Origin: a bacterium
GTDB taxonomy: Bacteria > Vulcanimicrobiota > Vulcanimicrobiia > Vulcanimicrobiales > SCRA01
Direction of reading: 5' to 3'
Length of the DNA stretch: 20,011 nt
Assembly (NCBI GenBank): GCA_004298675.1
Contig: SCRI01000018.1
Location: forward strand, 1-20,011
Shown piece by piece: positions 1 to 8,402 of this stretch. The stretch's first letter is position 1. Every line of letters begins with the position of its first letter. The notes below the pieces were generated by a model. It was not told the origin of the DNA and did not search any database. It was given only the letters and a program-made list of their open reading frames with translations. The translations under genes were made by a program, and so were the position numbers.

Positions 1-21
1 GAGATGGGGTAACGCCAGACG

Positions 22-120
22 ATGCTAACCTCCGAGTTCTTCTGGAAGATCTTCAAAACAACGGGATCTATCAACGCGTACCTGCTGTACAAGCAACTCG
101 CACCGGCTCGAGCCATCTAA
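22..120 (+). CDS. YqzL-like microprotein, 32 aa
   Basis: This short ORF opens with ATG at 22 and stops with TAA at 118-120. The protein reads MLTSEFFWKIFKTTGSINAY and continues LLYKQLAPARAI. The pattern W-x-I/V-F-x-x-T-G-x-I-x-x-Y-L-L-Y/F-K-x-L is that of the YqzL family of very small proteins known mainly from Bacillus relatives, whose function is unknown. A purine-rich stretch (gagatgggg, 1-9) lies upstream. The reading GAG ATG GGG TAA at 1-12 could also be the tail of a preceding gene, which would put this ORF 9 bp downstream in the same transcript. In Bacillus the family member sits near era and recO; here it precedes pheS. The family call rests on memory of the motif, and the small size makes chance resemblance possible. 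Confidence 0.6.
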   Translation: MLTSEFFWKIFKTTGSINAYLLYKQLAPARAI

Positions 121-139
121 GCCGCAAGGATTTTCGAGG

Positions 140-163
140 CGCCCCGGTTGAATAGCCGGGGCG
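140..163 (+). terminator. GC-rich hairpin between the YqzL-like ORF and pheS
   Basis: An 8-bp perfect stem (cgccccgg at 140-147 pairs with ccggggcg at 156-163) closes an 8-nt loop. No T-tract follows, so a classical intrinsic terminator is not clear. It could be a weak terminator, a Rho-assisted stop or a leader structure in front of pheS. The rest of 121-232 shows nothing else I recognise. In particular I see no T-box consensus. Confidence 0.45.
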
Positions 164-232
164 TCATCGCGTTCTTCGCACGCACTCGCTGAAGCGGTTC
201 GCACATGCCGAATCCGCTTTCTTTTTGGGATT

Positions 233-1252
233 ATGGAATTCGAACGAGCACTGGCCGAGGTGGAGTCCACCTTCGAGCAACGCTTGGCCGCCGCGAGCCG
301 CGACGCCGAAGTGGAGGAGCTGCGCATTGCCTATCTGGGGCGCAGCGGAGAGCTGACGCTCATGCGCCGTGGTATCGGCAAACTCCCCGCGGGGGAGCGC
401 CCTGCCGCGGGGCAGCGCATCAACGCCGTCGCGGACCGCATGGAGTTGCGCCTGGCATCGGCGCTGGAAACGTTGCGCGCCCACGGCCTGGAGCAGGCGC
501 TGCACGAACGCGTCGACGCCACATTCCCGGCGCAGGCGCGCCACGGCAGCATCCATCCCATCCGCCGCACGCTGGAAGACATCTGTAACTTCTTCGAGCG
601 GCGCGGCTATGGCGTGGTGGTGGGCCCCGAAGTCGAGACCGAATACCACAACTTCGACGCCCTGAACATCCCGCCCGACCATCCCGCGCGCGAAGGCTTC
701 GACTCGTTCTACCTTCCCGGTGGCCTGCTCTTGCGCACGCATACCTCGCCGATGCAGGTGCGCACGATGCAGGCGCACCAGCCGCCGTTGGCGATCGTGA
801 CGCCCGGCCGCTGCTATCGCCGCGACGCCCTGGACGCACGCCACTCGTTCGCGTTCCACCAGGTCGAGGGACTGGTGGTGGCCGAGGGCATCACGATGGC
901 GCACTTGAAGGGCACGATGGAGGCGATGTGCCGCGCGCTCTTCGGCCCAGCCCAGCGCGTGCGCTTTCGCCCGTCGTACTTCCCGTTCACCGAGCCCAGC
1001 GCCGAAGTCGACACCACCTGCCCCGGCTGTCGGGGCTTGGGATGCCGCACGTGCAGCGGCAGCGGATGGCTGGAGATCGGCGGCTCGGGCATGGTTCATC
1101 CCAACGTCTTTCGCGAAGTAGGGTACGACCCCGAACGCGTGACCGGCTGGGCCTTTGGCCTGGGGCCGGAGCGCATCGCGATGGTGCGCCACGGCATCGA
1201 CGACATCCGCACGTTCGTCGAAAACGAGCCCGCGTTCTTGGAGCAATTCTAA
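233..1252 (+). CDS. pheS: Phenylalanyl-tRNA synthetase alpha subunit
   Basis: Catalytic subunit of the cytoplasmic alpha2beta2 PheRS, which charges tRNA-Phe with phenylalanine. The 339-residue length is normal for bacterial PheS. The first ~90 residues are charged and helical, as in the tRNA-contacting coiled coil. The class II core follows: GPEVETEYHNFDALN (131-145), HTSPMQVRTMQ (170-180), the RCYRRD stretch (193-198) and the final GWAFGLGPERIAM (305-317) with the motif 3 arginine. Four cysteines in a CxxC...CxxC arrangement (263, 266, 271, 274) are typical of many bacterial PheS proteins and may hold zinc. The ATG at 233 has only a weak upstream gggatt but gives the expected N-terminus. The stop lies 4 bp before pheT, so the two are co-transcribed. 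Confidence 0.97.
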   Translation: MEFERALAEVESTFEQRLAAASRDAEVEELRIAYLGRSGELTLMRRGIGKLPAGERPAAGQRINAVADRMELRLASALETLRAHGLEQALHERVDATFPAQARHGSIHPIRRTLEDICNFFERRGYGVVVGPEVETEYHNFDALNIPPDHPAREGFDSFYLPGGLLLRTHTSPMQVRTMQAHQPPLAIVTPGRCYRRDALDARHSFAFHQVEGLVVAEGITMAHLKGTMEAMCRALFGPAQRVRFRPSYFPFTEPSAEVDTTCPGCRGLGCRTCSGSGWLEIGGSGMVHPNVFREVGYDPERVTGWAFGLGPERIAMVRHGIDDIRTFVENEPAFLEQF

Positions 1253-1256
1253 CCGT

Positions 1257-3626
1257 ATGCGCGTACCATTGGGTTGGCTCAAAGCCTACGTCGACGTCAC
1301 CGAGAGTGCCGACGAGGCGGCGGAGATCTTCGCCCGGCTCGGCTTCCCCGTCGACGCCGTCGAGCGCGCGCCGCGCGTCGAAGGCGTGGTGATCGGCGAG
1401 ATCGTCGCGCTCGAGAAGCACCCCAACGCGGACCGGCTGCTCGTCGGCACCATCAGCGTCGGCAATGGCGCTCCGCTAACCATCGCCACCGGCGCCACCA
1501 ACGTGGCGGTGGGACAGCGCATCCCGGTGGCCACCATCGGCTCGCACCTGCCGGAGATGAAGATCGAGCGGCGGACCATGCGCGGCATCGTCTCCGAAGG
1601 GATGATGTGCAGCGCGCGCGAGCTGGGCTTGGAGCCGGAGCACTTCGAAGACGGCATCATGATCCTCGACGGCGAGGCAGCGGTGGGCGCCAATGCCGTG
1701 GCCGCGCTGGGCTTGGCGCAGGCCGTGCTCGATCTCGACGTCACGCCCAACCGTCCCGACTGCCTCTCCGTGCTGGGCCTCGCGCGCGAATACGCGGCGG
1801 CGATGCGCCGCACGTTGCGCCTGCCGGAGCTGTATGCGGGGCCGTATGCCGCGCCGAGCGAGGTGCGCGTGGTGCTGGAAGGCGACGGCTGCAACCGCTA
1901 CGTCGCCCAGCGTTTCGAGAACGTGCGCGTGGGTGCCGCGCCGGCGTGGATGCGCGTACGTCTCTCGCTGGCGGGGCAGCGCCCCATCTCCAATCTCGTC
2001 GACATCTCGAACTACGTGATGCTCGAAGTGGGGCAGCCGCTGCACTTCTTCGACTGGGAGTCCGTGGCCGGCGGCACCATCATCGTGCGCAAGGCGCACC
2101 GCGGCGAGCATCTGCTCACGCTCGACGGCGTGGAACGCGAGCTGGACGAGCGCGTGCTGCTGATCTGCGACGGGGCCGGCCCCAGCGTCATCGCCGGCAT
2201 CCGCGGCGGCGAGCGCAGCGAGGTTAAAGAGAGCACGCGCAGCCTGCTGATGGAGTCGGCGAACTTCGACGGCCCCACCATCCGCCGCGGCTCGCTCTCG
2301 CTGGGCCTGCGCACCGACGGCTCGCTGCGGCACGAGAAGTCACTGCCGTTGTCGTTCGCGGATTTCGGCGCGGCGCGCGCCGCCAAACTGCTCGCGAACG
2401 AAGGCGCCACCATCAATGCGCCGCTGGCGACCGGTCAGCCGGTGCCGGCGCCGGCGCACATCGCCTTCCCCGTAGCACAAGTACCGCGGGTGTTGGGGCT
2501 CTCGCTGCCGCTGGAGCGCGTGGCTTCGAACCTTCAGGCCTTAGGCTTCGCCACGACACCCCTCAGCGGCGAGACGCTCGACGTCGAAGTGCCGCCGTGG
2601 CGCGCCGACGTTCACGAGAACGTGGACCTGGTGGAAGAGGTCGCGCGCATCGAGAGCTACGACGAGATTCCAAGCGAACTGCCGCCCATCGCGCAGCACG
2701 GCATCAACTCCGATGATTGGCACTTGGAGAGCGACATCGCCCATGCGCTGATGGACAGGGGCTACCGCGAGATCGTCTCGCTGCCGCTGCATTCGTCAGC
2801 GATCCTAGAGAAGTACCGCAACGCCGGCATCGAGCTGCCGCGCCCGCCGGTGGAGGTACTCAATCCGCTCTCCGAGGAGCAGCGCTGGCTGCGCTTCGCC
2901 ATCCTGCCGCTGATGCTGCAGTGGCTCTCGCGCAATTGTCAGGAGCTTCCACGCCGCGTCTTCGAGATCGGCCACGCGTTTCGCGGCGAGGCCCCCATCA
3001 CCGAAGAGACGATCGCGGGCATCATCTTCGCGCCCGCGGAGCGGCCAGAAAAAGACGAGCCGGTCTGGCGTGACCGCACGCTGCTGGAGTTCCGCGGCGA
3101 GATCGAGTCGCTGCTGCGCGGCCTCACAGGCATCTCGCCCAAGGTAGCGCAAGACGCCATCCAGGGGATGCATCCGGGAAAGACGGCCTCACTGCTGCTC
3201 GATCACGACAGCGTTGCGATGGTGGGGCGTGTCGATCCGCGTTTGTGCGCCACCTTCGAGGTGCCGCTCTCGACGTACTATGCTTTCCTGCGCGTGGACA
3301 AGCTGCCCGCGCGCAGCGTGGCCGCATACAAGCCCGTGCCGAAGTTTCCCGGTACCTCGCGCGATTTGGCGCTGCTGCTGGACGAGAACGTGCCCGCCGA
3401 AGCGGTCTTGGGCGCGGTGCTCCAGGCGCACGTACCGCAACTGGAGCGGGCGCGCCCGTTCGACGAGTACCGCGGCCCGCAGGTACCCGCCGGCAAGAAG
3501 TCGATGACGGTGCGCATCTGGCTACGTGAGCCTGAGTCCACGATCACCGACGCCATCGCCGATCGCGCCACCGCCAAGATCGTCGCGGCGCTGCGCGAGC
3601 GCGTCGGCGCCGAACTGCGCACCTGA
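1257..3626 (+). CDS. pheT: Phenylalanyl-tRNA synthetase beta subunit
   Basis: Beta subunit of PheRS, giving tRNA recognition and the editing of mischarged tyrosine. The ATG at 1257 yields 789 residues starting MRVPLGWLKAYVDV, the standard PheT opening. An in-frame ATG 34 codons earlier lies inside pheS and was not used. Domains in order: a tRNA-binding OB fold at about 39-150 (VIGEIVALEKHPNADRL), the linker motif DVTPNRPDCLSVLGLARE (161-178), the B3/B4 editing domain, B5, the catalytic-like core, and a C-terminal FDX-ACB anticodon-binding domain over roughly the last 95 residues (KFPGTSRDLALLLDE). No truncation is seen. The stop codon overlaps the cvpA start by one base (TGATG), so three genes are read as one operon. 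Confidence 0.97.
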   Translation: MRVPLGWLKAYVDVTESADEAAEIFARLGFPVDAVERAPRVEGVVIGEIVALEKHPNADRLLVGTISVGNGAPLTIATGATNVAVGQRIPVATIGSHLPEMKIERRTMRGIVSEGMMCSARELGLEPEHFEDGIMILDGEAAVGANAVAALGLAQAVLDLDVTPNRPDCLSVLGLAREYAAAMRRTLRLPELYAGPYAAPSEVRVVLEGDGCNRYVAQRFENVRVGAAPAWMRVRLSLAGQRPISNLVDISNYVMLEVGQPLHFFDWESVAGGTIIVRKAHRGEHLLTLDGVERELDERVLLICDGAGPSVIAGIRGGERSEVKESTRSLLMESANFDGPTIRRGSLSLGLRTDGSLRHEKSLPLSFADFGAARAAKLLANEGATINAPLATGQPVPAPAHIAFPVAQVPRVLGLSLPLERVASNLQALGFATTPLSGETLDVEVPPWRADVHENVDLVEEVARIESYDEIPSELPPIAQHGINSDDWHLESDIAHALMDRGYREIVSLPLHSSAILEKYRNAGIELPRPPVEVLNPLSEEQRWLRFAILPLMLQWLSRNCQELPRRVFEIGHAFRGEAPITEETIAGIIFAPAERPEKDEPVWRDRTLLEFRGEIESLLRGLTGISPKVAQDAIQGMHPGKTASLLLDHDSVAMVGRVDPRLCATFEVPLSTYYAFLRVDKLPARSVAAYKPVPKFPGTSRDLALLLDENVPAEAVLGAVLQAHVPQLERARPFDEYRGPQVPAGKKSMTVRIWLREPESTITDAIADRATAKIVAALRERVGAELRT

Positions 3627-4198
3627 TGCCCGCGGCCTTCCAGCATCTGGGTTGGCCCGACGTCGTTCTCGGCGCGCTGCTGCTCTTCGCGCTGCTCAAA
3701 GGCATCAAGCGCGGCGGCGTCCGCGAAGTAGGCGGACTGCTCGCCATCGCCGCGGCCATCGCCGCCGCCATCCTCTACCGCGGGCAGCTCGACCAGAACA
3801 TCGGCTGGATGACGCACGCCAGCGCCGGCGTCAACCGCCTGCTCGGCGTGCTGACGGCCGCGGTGCTCGGCTACGTGGTCGCGCTGCTCGTCGTCAGCGT
3901 CATCGACCGCGTGATGCACCTGCCCGTGCTAGGCACCGGCAACGCCCTCATCGGCGGCGCTATCGGCCTGGCCAAAGCCGCCGTGCTGCTATGGGCCGTC
4001 CTCTACGTCGCGCTCTTCTTCCCGCTCCCCACCGGCATGCGCGCCGATCTCGCGCGCTCGCCCGTCACGCTCTTCCTCACGTCGCCCAACGCCCGCGTCG
4101 ACCACGGTCTGCAAACCATGCTCCCGTCGGTCGTCGAACCCTACGCGCACCCGCTCTTCCAGCGCCACACCCTGCATCGTACCGCCACCGGCTGGTAA
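3626..4198 (+). CDS. cvpA: CvpA family membrane protein
   Basis: A 190-residue inner-membrane protein with four hydrophobic segments at about 11-27, 36-51, 72-93 and 107-131. The stretch GTGNALIGGAIGLAKAAVLLW (103-123) is the conserved CvpA signature region. The family was named for colicin V production in E. coli and is linked to envelope homeostasis and stress tolerance; its biochemical role is unsettled. The ATG overlaps the pheT stop by one base with no separate ribosome site, pointing to translational coupling. In Firmicutes a cvpA homologue (yshB) also follows pheT with zapA between, so the position supports the call. The C-terminal ~55 residues are polar and probably soluble. Confidence 0.85.
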   Translation: MPAAFQHLGWPDVVLGALLLFALLKGIKRGGVREVGGLLAIAAAIAAAILYRGQLDQNIGWMTHASAGVNRLLGVLTAAVLGYVVALLVVSVIDRVMHLPVLGTGNALIGGAIGLAKAAVLLWAVLYVALFFPLPTGMRADLARSPVTLFLTSPNARVDHGLQTMLPSVVEPYAHPLFQRHTLHRTATGW

Positions 4199-4213
4199 CT
4201 ACTCGCGAACGTC

Positions 4214-4252
4214 GCGTGACGCATAAGTCCTTGCGCGAGGAATGCGCCACGC
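4214..4252. terminator. Long hairpin between convergent cvpA and aminotransferase genes
   Basis: gcgtgacgcat (4214-4224) pairs with atgcgccacgc (4242-4252) over 11 positions with one mismatch. The intervening 17 nt contain a further 4-bp stem (tcct/agga, 4228-4231 with 4238-4241). A perfect 12-bp palindrome, ctgacgcgtcag, lies at 4260-4271 and includes the aminotransferase stop. There is no T-tract on either side. The position between convergent genes suggests a bidirectional transcript end. Confidence 0.45.
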
Positions 4253-4267
4253 TCGCTCGCTGACGCG

Positions 4268-5377
4268 TCAGTGGGCGATGGGGGCGAAACCGTGGGTGGC
4301 GAGGGATTCGCCGAGGGCGGCGAGGGCGCGCTGGACGTCGGCGGGGGCGATGGCGCCCATCGTGCCCATGCGGAAGATCTTGCCTTTGAGCTCGCTCTGG
4401 CCGCCGGCAAGCACGATGCCGTGGCGCTCGCGCAGCGTTTTGAGCACGGCGGAGGCCTGCACGTGCTCGGGCACGCGCATCGTCACCACCGTGGGCGAGG
4501 CGTAGCGGGTGTCGCCGAAGAGCTCAAGGCCCATGGCATGCACGCCGGCACGGATGGCGGCGGCATTGGCGGCGTGGCGCGCGTGCACGTTGGCCGCGCC
4601 CTCGGCATGGTAGCGATCGAGCGCAACGTCGAGCGCGAAGACCTGCGAGATGGGCGGCGTCCACGGCGTCTGGCCGTCGGCGCCGAACTCGCGCGCCTTG
4701 GCGAAGTCGAAGTAGAAGCGCGGCATCTTCGCACGCGCCACGGCATCCCATGCGCGCGCCGAGAGCGCCACGAACGCGAGACCGGGCGGCGCCGCCAGCA
4801 CCTTCTGCGACGCGCTGACCACGGCGTCGAAGCCGAGCTCGTCGATGGGCATGCGCGAGGCACCCAAGCCGCTCACGCTATCCACCACGCGCAGCGCGGG
4901 GTGATCCCGCATGACACGCGAGAGCGCCTCCATGTCGTTCTGCACGCCAGTTGAGGTCTCGTTATGCGTCAGCAAGATGCCGGCGATGCGTTGCTCGCGA
5001 TCCTGACGCAAGCGCCCTGCTAGTCGTGCGGGGTCGAGCCCATGGCCGGGCTCGGTGTCCAGGATCTCCACGTCGGCGCCATAGGTACGCGCGATGGCGG
5101 CAAGCCGCTTGCCGAAGTTGCCGATGGGGCACGAGAGCAGCAGATCGCCGGGGGAGAAGAGATTGGCCACGGCGGCCTCCAAGCCGCCGGTACCGCTAGA
5201 GCCCAGCACCAGCACTTCGCCGGAGGTCTCGTAGACGCGCGCGAGCTTCTCGCGCACGGCCAACAACGTCGCCGCGAAGCGCTCGCCGCGATGATTGACC
5301 ATCGGTTCGGCCATCGCGGCCAGGACCTCGGGAGCACAGGTCACCGGACCCGGTATGAAGAGCAGATCTCCGGGCAT
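4268..5377 (-). CDS. Class V aminotransferase, alanine-glyoxylate / serine-pyruvate type
   Basis: A 369-residue fold-type I PLP enzyme, the size usual for the alanine-glyoxylate/serine-pyruvate aminotransferase group (also PucG and the 'soluble hydrogenase 42 kDa subunit' branch). Visible landmarks are FIPGPVTCAPEVL near the start, the phosphate-cup region SSGTGGLEAAVANL (60-73), the PLP-ring aspartate in VVDSVSG (164-170) and the Schiff-base lysine K192 in VVSASQKVLAAPPG. The likely reaction is amino transfer between alanine or serine and glyoxylate or pyruvate; the exact substrates cannot be read from sequence. A strong ribosome site (aaggaga, 7-8 nt before ATG at 5377) supports the start. 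It lies 31 bp downstream of lon on the same strand, so it may be expressed with the heat-shock unit. Confidence 0.85.
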   Translation of the reverse strand: MPGDLLFIPGPVTCAPEVLAAMAEPMVNHRGERFAATLLAVREKLARVYETSGEVLVLGSSGTGGLEAAVANLFSPGDLLLSCPIGNFGKRLAAIARTYGADVEILDTEPGHGLDPARLAGRLRQDREQRIAGILLTHNETSTGVQNDMEALSRVMRDHPALRVVDSVSGLGASRMPIDELGFDAVVSASQKVLAAPPGLAFVALSARAWDAVARAKMPRFYFDFAKAREFGADGQTPWTPPISQVFALDVALDRYHAEGAANVHARHAANAAAIRAGVHAMGLELFGDTRYASPTVVTMRVPEHVQASAVLKTLRERHGIVLAGGQSELKGKIFRMGTMGAIAPADVQRALAALGESLATHGFAPIAH

Positions 5378-5408
5378 CGTCTTCTCCTTAGCGGGGCAAC
5401 CGAACGCG

Positions 5409-7859
5409 CTAACGCTTGCGCGCGGGGGAATTGCGCCGTGCCGGCCCGCGTTTCACGCTGGCGCGGCCATTACGGCGGCTCTTGAGCGATACCACGTTCG
5501 CCGCGCTCGCGGCGGTTTCCACCGCCGGCACGATCGGCGCACCCAGCGCAACCGTGAACGCACCCGCCAGATCGTCGAGCGGCACGAACGACATCGACTC
5601 GCGTACCTCCTTGGGAACGTCGTCGAGATCGACCTCGTTGCGCCGCGGCAGCATCACTTTGCTGATGCCCGCGCGCTTCGCGCCCAGCACCTTCTCTTTG
5701 ATGCCGCCCACCGGCAGCACTTGCCCGGTGAGCGTGATCTCGCCCGTCATCGCGAGGTTGGGATCGACGCGCCGCCCGGTCAGCAGCGAGGCGATCGCCG
5801 TGGCCATTGCCACACCCGCCGAGGGGCCGTCCTTGGGCACGGCACCGGCCGGCACGTGGACGTGCAGATCGTTCTTTGCGAAGAAGTCGTCCGGCAATCC
5901 CAGGTCCGCCGAGTGCGCGCGCAGGAACGAGACGGCGGCCGTCGCGCTCTCCTTCATCACGTCGCCGAGCTGACCGGTCAGCGTGACGGCGCCCTTGCCC
6001 GGCATCGCCGTGGCCTCGATGAAGAGGATGTCACCGCCCACCGGCGTCCAGGCCAAGCCCGTCGCCACGCCCACGGTGGCCACGCGCTTCTTCACTTCGT
6101 TGAAGAACCTGGGCTTACCCAAGTAGTCCACCAGCGACTCCGCGCTGATCTTCTCCTTGTAGCTAGGCGTCTCCGCGACTTTGCGCGCCACCTTGCGCAG
6201 CACCGTGCCGATCTCGCGCTCCAAGTTGCGCACGCCGGCTTCACGCGTGTAGTCGTTGATGATCGAACGCAGAATCCGGTCGCTCAACCGCGCCTGCGTG
6301 GAGCGCAAACCGTTGACGGCCTGCTGCTTCTTGACCAGGAAGCGCTTGGCGATCTGCAGCTTCTCCAGCTCCGTGTAGCCGTGGAGCGGGATGATCTCCA
6401 TGCGGTCGCGCAGCGGCGGCGAGATCGTCTCCAACTGATTGGCCGTGCAGATGAAGAGCACTTCGGAGAGGTCGAAGGGCAGGTCCAGGTAGTGGTCGCG
6501 GAAGGTCGAGTTCTGCTCCGGATCCAGCACTTCCAGCAGCGCCGACTGCGGATCGCCGCGGAAGTCCGCGCCCACCTTGTCGATTTCGTCGATCATCATC
6601 ACCGGATTCTTCGTTCCGGCGTCGCGCAGCGCGCGCACGATCGTGCCCGGCATCGCGCCGATGTAGGTGCGACGATGGCCGCGGATCTCCGCTTCGTCGC
6701 GCACGCCGCCGACGGAAAGGCGCACGAACTTGCGGCCCATCGCCTTGGCGATGGATTGCCCCAGTGACGTCTTGCCGACACCCGGCGGTCCCACGAAGCA
6801 GAGGATGGGGCCGGTCATCTTCTTCTTGAGCTTGCCGACGGCCAGGTACTCGACGATGCGGTCTTTGACTTTCTCGAGGTCGTAGTGATCCTCGTCGAGG
6901 ATCTTGCGCGCCTGCGCGATGTCGATTTGATCGGTCGTCTGCACGTTCCACGGCAGCTGCGTCAGCCAGTCCAGATAGGTGCGCACGACGCTGTATTCCG
7001 GCGAAGCGCTGGGCACGCGCTGCAGGCGGTCGAGCTCGCGATCGGCGGCCTTGCGGACCTCTTCGGGCATGCCGGCTTCGTCGATCTTCTTGCGCAGCTC
7101 GTTGGTCTCGGCTTGCTGAGGATCGACCTCGCCCAACTCCTCTTGGATGGCGCGCAACTGCTGACGGAGATAGAACTCGCGTTGGTTCTTCTCCATCTCT
7201 TTCTGGATGTCGCTCTGGATCTTGTGGCCCAGCTCCACCACCTCCAGCTCCTTGGTCAGGAGCATGGTGAGGCGGCGCATGCGCTTGGCGGTATCGCGCT
7301 CCTCCAGGATCGCCTGCTTCTCGGCAACGTCGAGGCGCATGGTCGAAGCCACGAAGTAGGTGAGGAGGTTGGGGTCCGCGATATTCTGGACCTCCATCTC
7401 CATCTCGCGCGGCACCTGCGGCAGGTAGCTGAGCAGGCGCTGGAAGAGCGTGGTGAGGTTGCGGTGCATCGCGACCAGCTCCTCGGTCTCACGCGTCTTG
7501 TCCGGCAGCTCCACCACGTCGGCCTTGAAGTACGGCTCGACTTGCGTGAACGAGGATATCTCGAAGGCCTGCGTGCCGCCGACGATGCAGCGCAGCGTGC
7601 CGTCGGGCACCTTCAGCATCTTCTGAATGATGCCGATGGTGCCGATGCGGCGCAGGTCTTCCGCGGTTGGCGTCTCGACTTCGCGATCCTTGAGCGCGAC
7701 GAATCCGATGGGGCGGCCGTCCTTGAGGGCCTCCTCCACCAACTGAATGCCCGTCTTCTTCACGACCGCCAGGGGCAGGACCGTGTTGGGGAAGAGCACG
7801 GCTTCCTGCAGCGGCAGAATGGCGAGGGCTTGGTGCGCAGTTTCTTGCTTTGCTGGCAT
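5409..7859 (-). CDS. lon: ATP-dependent protease Lon (LonA type)
   Basis: An 816-residue cytosolic AAA+ serine protease that degrades misfolded and regulatory proteins; the length is normal for LonA. The N-terminal LAN substrate domain begins [19 protein letters not shown] and spans about 12-200, followed by a helical linker. The AAA+ module has Walker [10 protein letters not shown] (357-365), Walker B MMIDEID (421-427) and the arginine-finger region. The protease domain carries the catalytic serine S680 in [12 protein letters not shown] and the lysine K723 in [14 protein letters not shown]. The last ~30 residues are a basic, low-complexity tail rich in R, K and A. The ATG at 7859 lies 5 bp after the hsp20 stop with no close ribosome site, so translation probably depends on hsp20 reading. 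Confidence 0.97.
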   Translation of the reverse strand: MPAKQETAHQALAILPLQEAVLFPNTVLPLAVVKKTGIQLVEEALKDGRPIGFVALKDREVETPTAEDLRRIGTIGIIQKMLKVPDGTLRCIVGGTQAFEISSFTQVEPYFKADVVELPDKTRETEELVAMHRNLTTLFQRLLSYLPQVPREMEMEVQNIADPNLLTYFVASTMRLDVAEKQAILEERDTAKRMRRLTMLLTKELEVVELGHKIQSDIQKEMEKNQREFYLRQQLRAIQEELGEVDPQQAETNELRKKIDEAGMPEEVRKAADRELDRLQRVPSASPEYSVVRTYLDWLTQLPWNVQTTDQIDIAQARKILDEDHYDLEKVKDRIVEYLAVGKLKKKMTGPILCFVGPPGVGKTSLGQSIAKAMGRKFVRLSVGGVRDEAEIRGHRRTYIGAMPGTIVRALRDAGTKNPVMMIDEIDKVGADFRGDPQSALLEVLDPEQNSTFRDHYLDLPFDLSEVLFICTANQLETISPPLRDRMEIIPLHGYTELEKLQIAKRFLVKKQQAVNGLRSTQARLSDRILRSIINDYTREAGVRNLEREIGTVLRKVARKVAETPSYKEKISAESLVDYLGKPRFFNEVKKRVATVGVATGLAWTPVGGDILFIEATAMPGKGAVTLTGQLGDVMKESATAAVSFLRAHSADLGLPDDFFAKNDLHVHVPAGAVPKDGPSAGVAMATAIASLLTGRRVDPNLAMTGEITLTGQVLPVGGIKEKVLGAKRAGISKVMLPRRNEVDLDDVPKEVRESMSFVPLDDLAGAFTVALGAPIVPAVETAASAANVVSLKSRRNGRASVKRGPARRNSPARKR

Positions 7860-7864
7860 CTGTG

Positions 7865-8299
7865 TTAGACCGGCATCCTTCGAATGGTCATGCGGAGTTC
7901 GGTGTGTATGATCGGAGCGAGTTCGCGATCGCGCGCGATGGGGAGGCTGATGGTGAGGATGCCGTCACGGTAGACGGCGCTCACCTCACCCTCCTCGATG
8001 GGGGCGGGTAGGAGAATCTCCTTGGCAAACTCGCCGTGGCCGATCTCCTTGAGCAGGAGCGTGCCACGGCGGGCCTTGATCGTGGGCTCGCGCTTCCCGG
8101 CGATGTAGAGCCGCCGGCCCTCCACCGCAACACGAATGTGCTCGGGTTGGACGCCGGCAAGCTCGACTTCGACGATTAACGTGGCGCCGTCGTCGGTGAC
8201 GTAGGCATCCGCGTTGGGAACGAAGCCGCCGAAGCGCCTGGGGCCGCTCATGCCGGAGAACACGTGGTCGAACTCCCGAAAGAAATCGTCGTAGCTCAT
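7865..8299 (-). CDS. Small heat-shock protein, Hsp20/alpha-crystallin family
   Basis: A 144-residue ATP-independent holdase chaperone that keeps unfolding proteins soluble for refolding or proteolysis. The alpha-crystallin domain runs from about 29 to 121 (NADAYVTDDGATLIVEVELAGV through YRDGILTISLPI), ending with the family's conserved G-I-L strand. The N-terminal arm is short (about 28 residues, with F-rich SYDDFFREFDHVF), and the C-terminal extension is about 22 residues. The first gene of an hsp20-lon-aminotransferase run, it has a CIRCE-like operator starting 16 nt upstream of its ATG. No Shine-Dalgarno sequence is visible there. The pairing with lon makes functional sense as a hold-or-degrade unit. 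Confidence 0.92.
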   Translation of the reverse strand: MSYDDFFREFDHVFSGMSGPRRFGGFVPNADAYVTDDGATLIVEVELAGVQPEHIRVAVEGRRLYIAGKREPTIKARRGTLLLKEIGHGEFAKEILLPAPIEEGEVSAVYRDGILTISLPIARDRELAPIIHTELRMTIRRMPV

Positions 8300-8315
8300 C
8301 TAGATATCGCGCTCG

Positions 8316-8342
8316 TTAGCACTCGGCGTTTTCGAGTGACAG
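8316..8342 (-). promoter_or_regulatory. CIRCE-like operator (HrcA site) before hsp20-lon
   Basis: The + strand reads TTAGCACTC (8316-8324), a 9-nt spacer, then GAGTGACAG (8334-8342). The CIRCE consensus is TTAGCACTC-N9-GAGTGCTAA: the first half matches 9/9 and the second 6/9, with exact spacing. HrcA binding to CIRCE classically represses groE and dnaK operons until heat stress. The site ends 16 nt from the hsp20 start, so it probably covers the transcription start and early leader. I could not identify a convincing -35/-10 pair for hsp20. Confidence 0.75.
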
Positions 8343-8402
8343 CCCTTGAAACCCCGCCGCTTGGCTGATGGATGCGGCCGGTGCGTCCGATGAAGAGAAC
8401 GT

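Noticed and set aside
121-232. Possible T-box or amino-acid attenuator before pheS
   Set aside because: Only one hairpin is present; no T-box consensus, no Phe-rich leader peptide and no U-tract terminator.
1155-1256. Upstream in-frame start for pheT
   Set aside because: It would add 34 residues encoded inside pheS; ATG 1257 gives the standard PheT N-terminus.
164-1282. 372-codon frame antisense to pheS
   Set aside because: pheS is certain on the + strand; the antisense product has no recognisable domain.
5295-6767. 490-codon open frame antisense to lon and the aminotransferase
   Set aside because: Arg/His-rich shadow frame with no motif, lying across two confidently identified genes.
8345-8351. 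CTTGAAA on the + strand resembling a heat-shock sigma-32 -35 box
   Set aside because: No CCCCAT-type -10 follows at the right distance, and it faces the TPR gene rather than hsp20.
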